A stretch of 64,000 bases of DNA from Paenibacillus nanensis (GCF_003583765.1 NZ_QXQA01000002.1:1-64000); one strand, 5' to 3'. Positions 25,321 to 33,714 are shown, numbered from the stretch's first letter. The notes: a model not told the origin generated them from the sequence alone. Made by a program: numbers and translations.

Positions 25321-26007
25321 CTAGTACGCTTTGAAAGCAACGAAAATCGAACCGATCATCACGATAATGCCTCCGACCTTGCTCATAAAATAATAGAAGT
25401 CGCTCGGCTCGGGGTTCTCGTACATGAGCCGCTGAGGAGATAAACGGAACATTAAGTCCTGGAAGGCTTGGTACCGAAAGCTGCACCAGCCAAAGATCAG
25501 CAAGCCGAGGGCAAGAAACAGAAACCCCGGTATGCCTCGTTTGACATGGTAATCGGGGTAAGCCGCACTTACGAGCGCCGACGGCGGAAAAGCTTCTTCC
25601 CCTTCCTGCTTGATCCGCTCGCCGTTAGCGTACATCTGAATAGTCATAACGATATTCCCTTTGTCATCGTAGCTCAAGAGCAAGCCATTGTTATCCTCGA
25701 CGCTGTAGACATGGCCGTTCGGATAGGTCACGTAAAACTTGGTCGAGTAAGGGACGCTTTTGTCCGCAATCGCATAGGACTGCCCGTCAATGATCAAAGT
25801 GCGGTGCTTCTCGTCGTCGGTGCGTACTTGGACGGGACCAGCCGTGCTGCTATGATAGGTGACAAGACGGTCTTGCTCGCTGGCGAATTTGTACGTATCC
25901 TCGTACAGATAGAAGACGCGGTCCGTGAAATAGGGCTTCGACAAGACGCCCGTCAAGATGGACACGAGGAGCACGGAGACGAAGAAAATAGAACTAGGCG
26001 TTTTCAT
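25321..26007 (-). CDS. Membrane protein, DUF6199-like C-terminus
   Basis: Protein of 228 residues. An N-terminal hydrophobic segment (residues 8-24) is followed by a ~120-residue extracytoplasmic beta-rich region with DGQSYAI and NGHVYSVED stretches. Two C-terminal membrane helices (FLFLALGLLIFGW and VGGIIVMIGSIFVAF) flank a short loop (RLSPQRLMYENPEPSDFYYFMS). The loop plus last helix resemble the DUF6199 family found in Bacillota; this assignment is tentative. Role unknown. The ribosome site is weak. Confidence 0.65.
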   Translation of the reverse strand: MKTPSSIFFVSVLLVSILTGVLSKPYFTDRVFYLYEDTYKFASEQDRLVTYHSSTAGPVQVRTDDEKHRTLIIDGQSYAIADKSVPYSTKFYVTYPNGHVYSVEDNNGLLLSYDDKGNIVMTIQMYANGERIKQEGEEAFPPSALVSAAYPDYHVKRGIPGFLFLALGLLIFGWCSFRYQAFQDLMFRLSPQRLMYENPEPSDFYYFMSKVGGIIVMIGSIFVAFKAY

Positions 26008-26136
26008 TTTTCCGAATAATGCCGCTCGGGTAGAAATAGGTGCTCATCCTTTCTGCTTTATCCCTTTTACGTCCTAATGAAAGAGGCGGTTGCATGCATT
26101 TATGCAAGGATATAACGTGCTGATGATTTACAACCA

Positions 26137-26178
26137 AGCTTAAGGCAACTGACCATCATGCCAGTTGCATCTTAAGCT
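26137..26178. other. Large inverted repeat after lipoprotein gene
   Basis: AGCTTAAGGCAACTG (26137-26151) pairs with CAGTTGCATCTTAAGCT (26162-26178) with a one-base bulge and a 10-base loop. It follows the minus-strand lipoprotein stop at 26205 but has only a poor T tract, so it is either a weak terminator or a copy of a local intergenic repeat. Confidence 0.5.
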
Positions 26179-26204
26179 AACGTTCTCCGTTACTTTAATA
26201 CAGT

Positions 26205-26699
26205 TTAAAGCACACTTGCGGCGGAGATAAGATTGGTTACGTTTATATCGTTATATTCGCGGTCTCCATCGCTCACCGTCAGGTAGACGCCGACCGCTTC
26301 GTTATAGAAACTACTTGTGTCCTCTTGGCTCTTGGCGATTTTCAGCTTATAACCCGTGCCTGCTTTGGTGGTAAACGCCCACATGGCGCCTGTTGTGTTT
26401 CCTATGTCCACCCAAGCTGATGTTCGCTCAAAGGTATACTCACCTTGATTCCTATAAATTTCCCCCATGGCATAGAAGGATTGATTTTGCTTCACCAATA
26501 CTACAGAATCACCTGTGGTCAGCATGAGTTCAAGATACGTCTCATCCACTCGTGGTAGCTGCTCTTTGTAATGCAAAAGCGCCTCTTCCTTGGTAGCTGA
26601 CCAATGCACGGATTGCGTACTTGCGGTCTTTTGGCATCCTGCTAAGACGAGCAGGATGCTTAGTAATAGAAGAGGGAAGCAATTACGAATAAAAATCAC
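26205..26699 (-). CDS. Lipoprotein, unknown; no canonical start at the expected place
   Basis: About 160 residues with a clean lipoprotein signal (PLLLLSILLVLAGC) and a mature region with an amphipathic helix (SATKEEALLHYKEQL) and a beta-rich body (GDSVVLVKQNQSFYAMGEIY). It resembles small Paenibacillus lipoproteins of unknown role. The only canonical start in range is a GTG at 26699, but that GTG overlaps the Shine-Dalgarno AAAGGAG. The codon at the ideal distance is ATT at 26690, which would give MRNCFPLLLL as N-terminus. It may be a start-codon mutation. It is separated from the upstream small membrane-protein gene by an intergenic repeat. Confidence 0.65.
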   Translation of the reverse strand: MIFIRNCFPLLLLSILLVLAGCQKTASTQSVHWSATKEEALLHYKEQLPRVDETYLELMLTTGDSVVLVKQNQSFYAMGEIYRNQGEYTFERTSAWVDIGNTTGAMWAFTTKAGTGYKLKIAKSQEDTSSFYNEAVGVYLTVSDGDREYNDINVTNLISAASVL

Positions 26700-26736
26700 T
26701 CCTTTACATTCCTATAGTACCACCTATTGCAACTTA

Positions 26737-26790
26737 ACTGCCCTTTAGCTTAACGAAAATGGAGCAGCTGCCAGTACGCAAACTGCCCCA
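26737..26790. repeat. Intergenic repeat copy 1
   Basis: Begins AACTGCCCTTT and contains GGAGCAGCTGCC-5 nt-GCAAACTGC. It aligns along its whole length with the copy at 31263-31319. The inner part folds as a short hairpin. It lies between two minus-strand genes, where it could act as a terminator. Confidence 0.65.
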
Positions 26791-26802
26791 TGATGCATTG
26801 AA

Positions 26803-27060
26803 TCAAAGTTCTCCGTTAGCATTTTGTTTGATGCGAATAACAGGGATCAATACGAATAGAACTCCAACTAAGAAAAAGGATATTCCATAGGTATGTAAGT
26901 GAAAATCTGTCGCTGGAATGAAGAGGTTATCAAACAATCTACGTATTCCCATACTACCGTCGGGACTTCTGGCGGTGAATGTATAAATGGAATACCCATC
27001 ATAAATAAGAAACAACCCTAACATTACGGATAGAAGCTTAAATGCCAGTTTCAATGTCAT
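26803..27060 (-). CDS. Small membrane protein, unknown
   Basis: About 85 residues, with hydrophobic segments near the N-terminus (LLSVMLGLFLIYDGYSIY) and the C-terminus (YGISFFLVGVLFVLIPVI). No family recognised. The ATG at 27060 directly abuts the AAAAAGGGGG ribosome site, so initiation at the TTG two codons later (27054) has better spacing. An intergenic repeat lies on each side of the gene. Confidence 0.6.
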   Translation of the reverse strand: MTLKLAFKLLSVMLGLFLIYDGYSIYTFTARSPDGSMGIRRLFDNLFIPATDFHLHTYGISFFLVGVLFVLIPVIRIKQNANGEL

Positions 27061-27097
27061 CCCCCTTTTTCTAACACATACCACTCAATCCATATAG

Positions 27098-27158
27098 TGT
27101 AAACGTTTTGAATGGGATGTTTGTTGCAGTAAACTGCCAGTTAACGTAATGATGCTGC
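27098..27158. repeat. Intergenic repeat copy 2
   Basis: TGTAAACGTTTTGAATGG, TTTGTTGCAGTAAACTGCC and AGTTAACG align in order with the copy at 40732-40795. It overlaps the upstream region of the small membrane-protein gene. Confidence 0.6.
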
Positions 27159-27363
27159 CAATCGGCTTCTGACAGTTACGAACTGCGTAACCCCCGGGTT
27201 TTAAATGAATGATTTTCGACATTCATCCTTTCTTGGTGTAGTCCTAGGATGCAGCCAGCATGACTATAGAGGTGAGTGGGATCTAGGCCATTGCAGAAGT
27301 AATTAACTTTTTTTCGAAACATATCCATAATAGCTTGATTCGTTGAACGAGTAATGCCTAAAT

Positions 27364-27453
27364 CATCTCACCTGGTTAAACCAGTGGACAAAGTCGCTCA
27401 ATTCCAGCGCACATTGCTCCATTTTCCTGTCCAACTTGGTGTAGACGATCCAT
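27364..27453 (-). pseudogene. Possible IS3-type transposase relic
   Basis: A 29-codon minus-strand stretch reads ...LDRKMEQCALELSDFVHWFNQVR and then stops. The LxDFVHWFN-x-x-R pattern resembles the C-terminal DDE region of IS3/IS150-group transposases, where R-I-H usually follows. No inverted ends or further transposase sequence can be joined to it without frameshifts, so this is a tentative decayed remnant. The remainder of 27160-27540 shows no gene. Confidence 0.3.
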
Positions 27454-27542
27454 CATTTAAATAAGAAGAAGGCGAAGCGCACAAAGCCGCCGTCTCAATA
27501 ATGGCACACGGAAAAGCTTCAAGCTGCCGCCTATGAATTCAA

Positions 27543-27571
27543 TTGAGGTCTCCGCTAGCTTGAATTATAAT
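27543..27571 (+). promoter_or_regulatory. Promoter of the ECF sigma gene
   Basis: TTGAGG (27543-27548), 17-bp spacer, TATAAT (27566-27571), followed by the ribosome site GGGAGG and the ATG at 27619. This is a housekeeping-sigma type promoter, so the ECF gene is not obviously self-dependent. Confidence 0.65.
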
Positions 27572-27618
27572 GAATGAAATGTACCGCCCTTCGGGGAGAC
27601 GCTTAAGGGAGGCCCGCG

Positions 27619-28575
27619 ATGAACGAGACCGCATTTGACGAACCTTTATTTGCAAGCTTAAAGCCGGGCTTATTGTCGTTCTGTTACCGGATGCTGGGCT
27701 CTATGGACGATGCGGACGATGCCGTTCAGGAGACGAGTATTCGGGTCTGGCAGAGCGGGAGCACGTTCAGACAGGAATCTTCGTTCAAAACGTGGGTCTA
27801 TCGGATCGCATCAAATATTTGCTTGGACAAGCTGAGACAATCCAAGCGCCGCGCGCTTCCCGTTGACTTATTCGATCCGGCCGCAGCCATCGTCGAGCCG
27901 CGCAATACGCGGCCGGACGCCTCGTGGATCTGGCCGTCTCCCGACTTTGGAGGCAATCCGGAGGATCGGCTCGTCCGCAAGGATACGCTTCAACTTTGCT
28001 TCATCGCTCTCTTGCAGACCTTGCCTCCGCGGCAACGTGCGGTACTCATTTTGAAGGATGTATTTGAATGGTCCTCCAAGCAAATCGCGGATACGTTGGC
28101 GATGTCGCCCGCAGCGGTGAACAGCGCCTTGCAGAGAGCGCGAGAGACGATGGGCCGGGCTCAGCTTCGATCCGATGAACTCAGCCGGATGGACACCCAG
28201 CCGGAGCCGCAGCTTCTGTCCCGATACGTGGAGGCCTTCGAACGATTCGATATTGCTGCGCTTGTCGCGCTGTTTCACGAGGAAGGCTGCATGTCGATGC
28301 CCCCTTTCGAGATGTGGGTTCGCGGCAAGAACGATTTATCCGCCTTCTATTCGCTTACGCGCTGGCATTGTGAGGGTTCGCGATTTGTGCCCGTTACGGT
28401 GAATGGCGGTTATCCGGCATTGGCCCAATATATGCCGGGCAAGGATAACGCCAGCTTGGTCCCTTGGGGCATTCACGTCATCGAAACCAAAGAAAATCAA
28501 ATCCTGCACGTTCAAAACTTCATCAGCGCCGAATTATTTTCACGATTTGGGCTGCCTGAGCGACTCGACCGATGA
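27619..28575 (+). CDS. ECF sigma factor with C-terminal SnoaL-like domain
   Basis: Sigma-70-family factor of 318 residues. Region 2 (YRMLGSMDDADDAVQETSIRVW) lies at residues ~22-44 and region 4 (LPPRQRAVLILKDVFEWSSKQIADTLAMSPAAVNSALQRAR) at ~135-180. A further ~120 residues form a SnoaL/NTF2-like domain (RYVEAFERFDIAALVALFHEEG). This plan matches the TIGR02960-type ECF group in which the C-terminal domain modulates activity in place of a separate anti-sigma factor. The next gene, 78 nt downstream on the same strand, encodes an SRPBCC protein, a frequent partner of such sigma factors. No anti-sigma gene is visible. Confidence 0.9.
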   Translation: MNETAFDEPLFASLKPGLLSFCYRMLGSMDDADDAVQETSIRVWQSGSTFRQESSFKTWVYRIASNICLDKLRQSKRRALPVDLFDPAAAIVEPRNTRPDASWIWPSPDFGGNPEDRLVRKDTLQLCFIALLQTLPPRQRAVLILKDVFEWSSKQIADTLAMSPAAVNSALQRARETMGRAQLRSDELSRMDTQPEPQLLSRYVEAFERFDIAALVALFHEEGCMSMPPFEMWVRGKNDLSAFYSLTRWHCEGSRFVPVTVNGGYPALAQYMPGKDNASLVPWGIHVIETKENQILHVQNFISAELFSRFGLPERLDR

Positions 28576-28652
28576 ATTTCGCGGCTAGCTTTCGTCTATA
28601 TCATGAAGAATAAATCAAACGACGAAAATTACGAAAGAGGTGTCCATTTAAA

Positions 28653-29078
28653 ATGGAAACGAATCAACCGACGAAAGTAACCGTGCAAGCCATCATTCAA
28701 GCCCCTGTCGAGAAGGTATGGCGCTATTGGACCGAGCCGGAACATATTACGAAGTGGAACCACGCGTCCGAGGACTGGCATTCGCCGAGAGCCGAAAACG
28801 ATCTGCGGGTCAACGGCAAGTTCTCGACGCGGATGGAAGCGAAGGATGGCAGCATGGGTTTTGATTTTGCAGGCGTCTACGACATCGTGAACCGCCACGA
28901 GGCGATCGGCTATACCCTCGGAGACGAGAGAAGAGTAGATATTGCATTCATCGATCAAGGCAGCGTGACGATGGTCATCGAAACGTTTGACGCGGACAAC
29001 AGCCACCCCGTCGAGCTCCAGCAAGCAGGCTGGCAAGCGATTATGGACAACTTCAAAGCCTATACCGAACACTCTTGA
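28653..29078 (+). CDS. SRPBCC (AHSA1/START-like) protein
   Basis: Protein of 141 residues with the helix-grip fold of the Activator of Hsp90 ATPase 1-like group: IIQAPVEKVWRYWTEPEHITKWNHAS at the N-terminus, a central sheet, and a long C-terminal helix (WQAIMDNFKAYTEH). Members bind hydrophobic ligands and their roles are mostly unknown. It follows the ECF sigma gene and is probably co-transcribed with it; a terminator lies just after. Confidence 0.88.
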   Translation: METNQPTKVTVQAIIQAPVEKVWRYWTEPEHITKWNHASEDWHSPRAENDLRVNGKFSTRMEAKDGSMGFDFAGVYDIVNRHEAIGYTLGDERRVDIAFIDQGSVTMVIETFDADNSHPVELQQAGWQAIMDNFKAYTEHS

Positions 29079-29099
29079 TCCGTTGGTAGAGGAATGATA

Positions 29100-29133
29100 A
29101 AGACGCCGGGCCATTGTGCCCAGCGTCTTTTTT
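29100..29133 (+). terminator. Terminator after SRPBCC gene
   Basis: AGACGCCGGGC (29101-29111) pairs with GCCCAGCGTCT (29118-29128) with one mismatch, followed by six T. Confidence 0.85.
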
Positions 29134-29153
29134 AAAGCGGCATTTTACCGTTA

Positions 29154-29585
29154 TTACGCCTCGTTGGACTGTACTTCCGAGGGATTGTTGTTTATGTAGT
29201 TGATAGCCCACAAATGGCCATCTAAATCTACGAAACCCCAATGATACATGAACCCATAATCCTCAGGATCTTCGTGTATTTTCCCGCCAAGGGAGACCGC
29301 TGTATTTACGATTTCATCGACCTTTTCCCTGCTCTCGAAGGCCAACGCGATCGTCAACTGCGCATACTTGTCCGTATCGACCGTTTCCTTCTGTGTGAGG
29401 GTATTAAAGAATGGTTGGGAGATCAGCATGACCTGCAGGTTGTCGCCGACCACGATGGCTGCCGACTTGTCCTTTTGGGAGAACTGCGGATCGAACGCAA
29501 AGCCGAGTCCGGTGAAGAAATCCTTCGATTGTTCTACGTTTTTTACTGGCAGGTTGAAGCTCGTGAATAAGGACTTTAATGCCAT
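29154..29585 (-). CDS. VOC-family protein (glyoxalase/bleomycin-resistance fold)
   Basis: Protein of 143 residues with two beta-alpha-beta-beta-beta repeats of the vicinal oxygen chelate fold: SFNLPVKNVEQSKDFFTGLGFAF at the N-terminus and MYHWGFVDLDGHLWAINYI at the C-terminus. The shape is that of the small PhnB/extradiol-like group, whose substrate cannot be predicted. The start at 29585 is preferred over 29591 because AAGGAG then has a 9-nt spacer. It is convergent with the SRPBCC gene. Confidence 0.87.
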   Translation of the reverse strand: MALKSLFTSFNLPVKNVEQSKDFFTGLGFAFDPQFSQKDKSAAIVVGDNLQVMLISQPFFNTLTQKETVDTDKYAQLTIALAFESREKVDEIVNTAVSLGGKIHEDPEDYGFMYHWGFVDLDGHLWAINYINNNPSEVQSNEA

Positions 29586-29805
29586 TTTCATACACTCCTT
29601 CGTTAAATGAATATCGTTGTCATGGATGCCCTCGTTTAATTAGACGACAGCTGAATCGCAAATTCATCGGTCTAGCTGCGTGGGAAGCGTGAGTTTAAAT
29701 AATAATTTGGTATGAACAGCGTATCAAAGGATTCTCTAACTATTTGTCTAGGTAAAGGAAGGGTAATTACTCGTGCTCCCGCTGTGGAGAGTTTTTTAGT
29801 TTATA

Positions 29806-30720
29806 TTAATTAAAATTCTCTTTAACAAAGTCAATGAGTAGAGACTTCAACTTATCACCCTGCTCCCCCTTATGGTACATATCTGTTCCGTGATATCCGC
29901 TCTCATCCACGATCAGCTCTTTATCAGTTGCTCCAGACGCTTGATATAATTTACGCACTTCTTTTTCAATCGAGCCTCCATAATCACCAGGTGAAAAAAC
30001 AAACAGGGACGGCGCCTTAATCTCTTTCACACTTGGAATTGCATCAAGAGATCCGCATTGTGCAGGGGAGGAAAGAATAATCAACCCCTCAATAGGCAAC
30101 TCTTGACTAACGCCTGCAATGATAGCTGTTGAACCGCCGCATGATGCTCCTGCCAAAAACACTTTTTGTGCACCCAATCGTTTAAGCTCACCTAATGCTG
30201 CTTCTGCATCACGGTCTATTGATTGATTATCCTCTTCGGTCTGTGAGGCACCGTGATTACGATATTCAGGAATAATGACTAAATATCCGCTATCTGCCAA
30301 CTCCGTTCCCATGTCGAGAAAAGAGCAAATGTTATAGCCTTGTTCGTGTGCAAGCAGAACACCTTTATTTCCGCTGCCAAGCACAAGTGCCGACAGGTAC
30401 ACTCCATCACTTGTTGTCAATGTAGTTGCTTTATCGCGCAGCTCATCTGGAACACAACTATTCACAAGATGCCCTTTAGAAGACTTCACTGTTCGATCCG
30501 GCCAGGATGGGGTATATTCAACCGGGGGATTTGACGGTGTGTTCGTTACTTCGGGAAGTGGTGTTTCAGTTACAATCTCGGTTACGGGGTCCGTACTCTG
30601 AAGCGGATTGGATTGATTTTCACTTGAAGATACAGGCATTTTTGTGGTGCATCCTGTAATTGTGACTAACAAAATAAGCACTACAAATACCATTCTTGGT
30701 TCTTTTAAAGATATGTTCAT
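29806..30720 (-). CDS. Lipoprotein alpha/beta-hydrolase
   Basis: Secreted lipid-anchored hydrolase of 304 residues. The lipobox is VTITGC, followed by a Ser/Thr/Pro-rich linker. The hydrolase core (from ~residue 90) shows GVLLAHEQGYN, a nucleophile elbow GASCGGST in which Ser is at the usual place, FSPGDYGG as the acid region and GYHGTDMY as the His region. It resembles dienelactone-hydrolase-like esterases. The start at 30720 is chosen to put the signal peptide at the N-terminus; GGAGG lies 12 nt ahead. A longer reading to 30816 has no support. It follows the lipoprotein gene at 30824 by ~100 nt on the same strand. Confidence 0.82.
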   Translation of the reverse strand: MNISLKEPRMVFVVLILLVTITGCTTKMPVSSSENQSNPLQSTDPVTEIVTETPLPEVTNTPSNPPVEYTPSWPDRTVKSSKGHLVNSCVPDELRDKATTLTTSDGVYLSALVLGSGNKGVLLAHEQGYNICSFLDMGTELADSGYLVIIPEYRNHGASQTEEDNQSIDRDAEAALGELKRLGAQKVFLAGASCGGSTAIIAGVSQELPIEGLIILSSPAQCGSLDAIPSVKEIKAPSLFVFSPGDYGGSIEKEVRKLYQASGATDKELIVDESGYHGTDMYHKGEQGDKLKSLLIDFVKENFN

Positions 30721-30823
30721 AAACTTTCTATACCTCCAGCTTTTGCAGCGTTTACAACAGTGTTTATTGTTGTCTATAGAAAATAAGCGATAGCAAGCCG
30801 AAAAAGTGATAGCCAAGGAAGAG

Positions 30824-31198
30824 TTAGTAACTTCTTACAAGCTGATAAATCTCCCTAGCTGACTTCTCTGATAATGAGTAAGTTGTATGTGTATCCTTGA
30901 TGTTCTCAATCGTTCCAGAGTTTTCTGCTATCCAAAGAAAATATGTTTCCGTTCCCAATTCAACTTTATAATGTGGATCTGCCATATCCGCAATACCTGA
31001 GTTTTTTACTGCAAGCTTAAAAGCTGAGACAATTACGGAAATATCCGTTGTGTCCGTAATCTCTTTTAATGAATCATTTTTCGTCTCTTGAAAACTTTCC
31101 ATTTCATAAATATTAATTTTATCAATTTGCCTGTTTGTACAACCTATTAGTGATGAGATAAGGAGGATAGCGGTGCAATGTGCAATAAATTTTCTCAT
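30824..31198 (-). CDS. Small lipoprotein, YhfM-like
   Basis: Protein of 124 residues with lipobox SLIGC. The mature domain (KVELGTETYFLWIAENSGTIENIKDTHTTYSLSEKSAREIYQLV) resembles the small YhfM-type lipoproteins of Bacillus, a tentative match. ATG at 31198 is preferred over the GTG at 31207 because GAGGTG has correct spacing. Role unknown. Confidence 0.7.
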   Translation of the reverse strand: MRKFIAHCTAILLISSLIGCTNRQIDKINIYEMESFQETKNDSLKEITDTTDISVIVSAFKLAVKNSGIADMADPHYKVELGTETYFLWIAENSGTIENIKDTHTTYSLSEKSAREIYQLVRSY

Positions 31199-31262
31199 AA
31201 TAAACACCTCACATCCTTAGACGCTCAACAAGAAAATATTGTTTCAAATGTTACTTTACGAA

Positions 31263-31319
31263 AACTGCCCTTTCGATCAATGAAAAAGAAGCAGCTGCCG
31301 CTCGGGCAAACTGCTTTTT
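31263..31319. repeat. Intergenic repeat copy 3 with bidirectional hairpin
   Basis: AACTGCCCTTT, then GAAGCAGCTGCC-5 nt-GGCAAACTGCTTTTT. It aligns with copy 1 (26737-26790). The GCAG..TGCC/GGCA..CTGC stem with flanking A and T tracts would terminate transcription in both directions. Confidence 0.7.
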
Positions 31320-31424
31320 GATGGGTCCAACTTACGTTCCATGTTTAGTTGGATGCGAATTGCGCAGACAAATCAAAATTCATCGGAGCTGACGCAAGGT
31401 AAGATCCTTCCCTAGCGGGCCTGT

Positions 31425-32216
31425 TCAACGAACCGTCGTCGGCTTCCCTTTTCTTGCGGTAACAATCGGCTGATAATATCCCGAATCTGCCGGCATGTGC
31501 CAATCAATGTTGTCAAAACCAGCAGCGCTTAATATTTGACTGAATTCGTCTCTGAGCAGAGCTCTGTAAGTTGTTCGTTGAACACTTGTATTCCATTTGC
31601 CCTCAGATTCAATCAAGATAAAATGATTTACCGTGTAAGTTTTGTAATCATTCGACCAATCCCACACCTGAAAAACGACACGTTTGCCATCATCGAACAC
31701 GCGGGGGATGGTAGCACGCTCCTTTTGCTGAACATGATGGTCATAGTCTCTAATGGTAACGATCAGTAAACCGCCTTCAGATAGCTTCGCATGCATATTA
31801 CGGCAAGCCGCTGCCAGATCTTCATCGGTTAGCAGATGAGGAATAGCATTGTCAGCTGATAGTACTATTGAAAACTCTCCTTCAACGTCTTCCTGCAAAG
31901 TACGAAAATCTGCTACGCCAAAATGGATCGCAACTCCCGCCTTTTCCGCTTCTTTTACGCCACGGGCAACTGATTGCGGGCTAATATCGGTTGCAGTTAC
32001 ATTATAACCAAGGCGAGCCAATCCAATGGCTTGAGTTCCGATCCCGCACGAAGCGTCCAGAAGTGTTTTTGATTTGTTGTCGAATTGGACACGAGGGGAA
32101 CAAATAAACTGATCCAGAATTTGACCTTGTTGCAATACAGTTTGATACCAATCGTCGAAAATAAGATGATACTCTTCCGAGAGTTCATCATAAAAACTTA
32201 TGGTTGAATCTTTCAT
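31425..32216 (-). CDS. Class I SAM-dependent methyltransferase
   Basis: Protein of 263 residues. The SAM-binding motif I is LLDASCGIGTQAIGLARLGYNVTATD, followed by acidic motif II and the VLSADNAIPHL post-motif typical of small-molecule methyltransferases (Methyltransf_25 group). The start at 32216 follows AAGGGG with correct spacing; the upstream extension is not supported. Single gene; substrate unknown. Confidence 0.88.
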   Translation of the reverse strand: MKDSTISFYDELSEEYHLIFDDWYQTVLQQGQILDQFICSPRVQFDNKSKTLLDASCGIGTQAIGLARLGYNVTATDISPQSVARGVKEAEKAGVAIHFGVADFRTLQEDVEGEFSIVLSADNAIPHLLTDEDLAAACRNMHAKLSEGGLLIVTIRDYDHHVQQKERATIPRVFDDGKRVVFQVWDWSNDYKTYTVNHFILIESEGKWNTSVQRTTYRALLRDEFSQILSAAGFDNIDWHMPADSGYYQPIVTARKGKPTTVR

Positions 32217-32449
32217 TTCAAGTCCCCTTATAAATATAGTTTGTGTCACTGGTCTTGCAGTGAACAAGATTATTACCTTATTAAAACTGCTTTCCTCAAT
32301 GACTTCTTATGGATTCCTCAACCTCGGCTAGTTTAGCAGGTAGGTACTCCGAACCGCCGCATCCACAAGAATGATAAATAAATAAACTGGCGATTGGTTC
32401 GAGGATAGCTCATTCGTAAACCTTGATCATCATCCATAGACACACATGG

Positions 32450-32478
32450 AGGCAGCCAACAAAATCGATTGGCTGCCT
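32450..32478. terminator. Hairpin after the HxlR gene
   Basis: AGGCAGCCAA (32450-32459) pairs perfectly with TTGGCTGCCT (32469-32478). Only a short T stretch flanks it on the plus strand, so efficiency is uncertain. The remaining 32217-32449 region holds no gene but includes a partial repeat-like AAACTGCTTTCCTCAATGA. Confidence 0.5.
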
Positions 32479-32515
32479 TTGCTAAAGATTTGTGAGCACA
32501 ATGGGTATCAAAGAG

Positions 32516-32875
32516 TTATTCTTCCTTGCAGTTCTCGTATTTCATATTCCGCCGGTTATTCATGTAATTCTCGCCCCACTCGCCTAATTGATCTAGAATC
32601 GGCTTCAAAGAAAGTCCTAATTCGCTCATTTCATAGACAACTTTCGGTGGTATCTGATTATAGACAGTTCGTTTAATGATGCCGTCCGCTTCCAACTCCC
32701 GAAGATGCTGAGTTAACATTTTTTGTGTAATATTCGGAATTTCTTTTCTAAACTCACTCGTTCTCATTGGCCCGCAGTTCAAATAACATAAAATCAATAG
32801 CTTCCATTTCCCCCCTAGAACCTCTAATGTTGCTTCGGCAGGGATATTATAGACACGAATAGTATCGTTTTCCAT
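32516..32875 (-). CDS. HxlR-type winged-helix regulator
   Basis: Regulator of 119 residues of the HxlR/MarR-like family: TLEVLGGKWKLLILCYLNCGPMRTSEFRKEIPNITQKMLTQHLRELEADGII is the winged helix, and KPILDQLGEWGENYM is the dimerisation helix. It is transcribed away from the quinone-reductase gene across a 150-bp gap, the classic arrangement for redox- or electrophile-responsive HxlR regulators (YodB, CatR) controlling a detoxifying reductase. It has a Cys in LCYLNCG, but the N-terminal sensor Cys of YodB is not present at position 6. Confidence 0.92.
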   Translation of the reverse strand: MENDTIRVYNIPAEATLEVLGGKWKLLILCYLNCGPMRTSEFRKEIPNITQKMLTQHLRELEADGIIKRTVYNQIPPKVVYEMSELGLSLKPILDQLGEWGENYMNNRRNMKYENCKEE

Positions 32876-32921
32876 GCGATTGCCAGCCTTTCTTTTGATA
32901 TTTTCTAATTGTTACTTTTCA

Positions 32922-32934
32922 GTGCCTATAGCAC
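32922..32934. promoter_or_regulatory. Candidate HxlR operator
   Basis: GTGC-CTATA-GCAC is an inverted repeat inside the divergent intergenic region between the HxlR gene and the reductase. It is the best dyad there, but no footprint knowledge supports it. Confidence 0.3.
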
Positions 32935-33025
32935 CACTTCGTTACTGAGGAACAAAAAAGTGCGTTATTCCTTGTTTTCACCTGATATTGCATAATTCTA
33001 GTATAAAGCGATTGAAAGGTGATGA

Positions 33026-33604
33026 ATGATGAAAGTATTAACTGTAGTATCCCACCCAAGATTGAATTCCCTAACCTTTTCCGTTGCGGCTAGGTTCACT
33101 CAAGGTCTAGCAGATGCCGGCCACGAAACAGAAATCCTGGATTTGCATCGCATCGGATTTAACCCTGTGCTTTGGGAAGCGGATGAGCCGGATTGGTCAA
33201 CAGACCAAAAAATATACTCTCCCGAAGTTCAGAGGGAAATGGAACGAATGCAACATTTCGACGGTCTGGCTTATATCTTTCCCGTATGGTGGTATAGTTT
33301 GCCTGCTATGCTGAAGGGATATATCGATCGGGTGTGGAACAACGGATTTGCGTATGGTTCTAGGAAACTTCACCATAAACAAGTGCTCTGGTTAGGGCTC
33401 GCTGCCGATTCGAAAGAACACATGGCCAAGAGACAATATGAACAGATGATGAACCAGCAGCTGAACGTTGCTATCGCCAGTTATTGCGGAATCTCCAATA
33501 GCAAGGTTGAGCTGCTATATAACACATTGGACTCGACTCCGGAAACTCACGATAAAATACTGTCGCAAGCCTACCAGCTCGGATTATATTATGAAAACAA
33601 ATGA
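33026..33604 (+). CDS. Flavodoxin-fold NAD(P)H oxidoreductase (quinone reductase-like)
   Basis: Protein of 192 residues of the NAD(P)H dehydrogenase (quinone) / KefF-MdaB-YwrO family. The FMN-binding N-terminus is VLTVVSHPRLNSLTFSVA, with the conserved FPVWWYSLPAMLKGYIDRVW loop at residues ~90-110. It reduces quinones or nitro compounds by two electrons. Two adjacent ATGs (33026, 33029) both fit the AAAGGTGAT site. Divergent to an HxlR regulator that likely controls it. Confidence 0.9.
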   Translation: MMKVLTVVSHPRLNSLTFSVAARFTQGLADAGHETEILDLHRIGFNPVLWEADEPDWSTDQKIYSPEVQREMERMQHFDGLAYIFPVWWYSLPAMLKGYIDRVWNNGFAYGSRKLHHKQVLWLGLAADSKEHMAKRQYEQMMNQQLNVAIASYCGISNSKVELLYNTLDSTPETHDKILSQAYQLGLYYENK

Positions 33605-33688
33605 GAAATATCGAATTTGAATCGCATGCCTCCAAAACGTATTAGCAGCTTCCATATGCTAAATATTGTACCTGTTCGCTTAATAAAA

Positions 33689-33714
33689 ACAAGGAGCAGC
33701 TGCTCCTTGTTCGT
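33689..33714. terminator. Palindromic terminator
   Basis: ACAAGGAGCAG followed at once by CTGCTCCTTGT, a perfect 22-bp palindrome with flanking A and T tracts, usable from both sides. It is related to the GGAGCAGCTGCC core of the local intergenic repeats. The rest of 33605-33904 holds no gene. Confidence 0.75.

Noticed and set aside
27098-27111. TGTAAACGTTTTGA as a further cre box
   Set aside because: It is one base off the consensus, but it lies inside a dispersed repeat and the corresponding bases of the other copy (40732-40795) do not keep the match.
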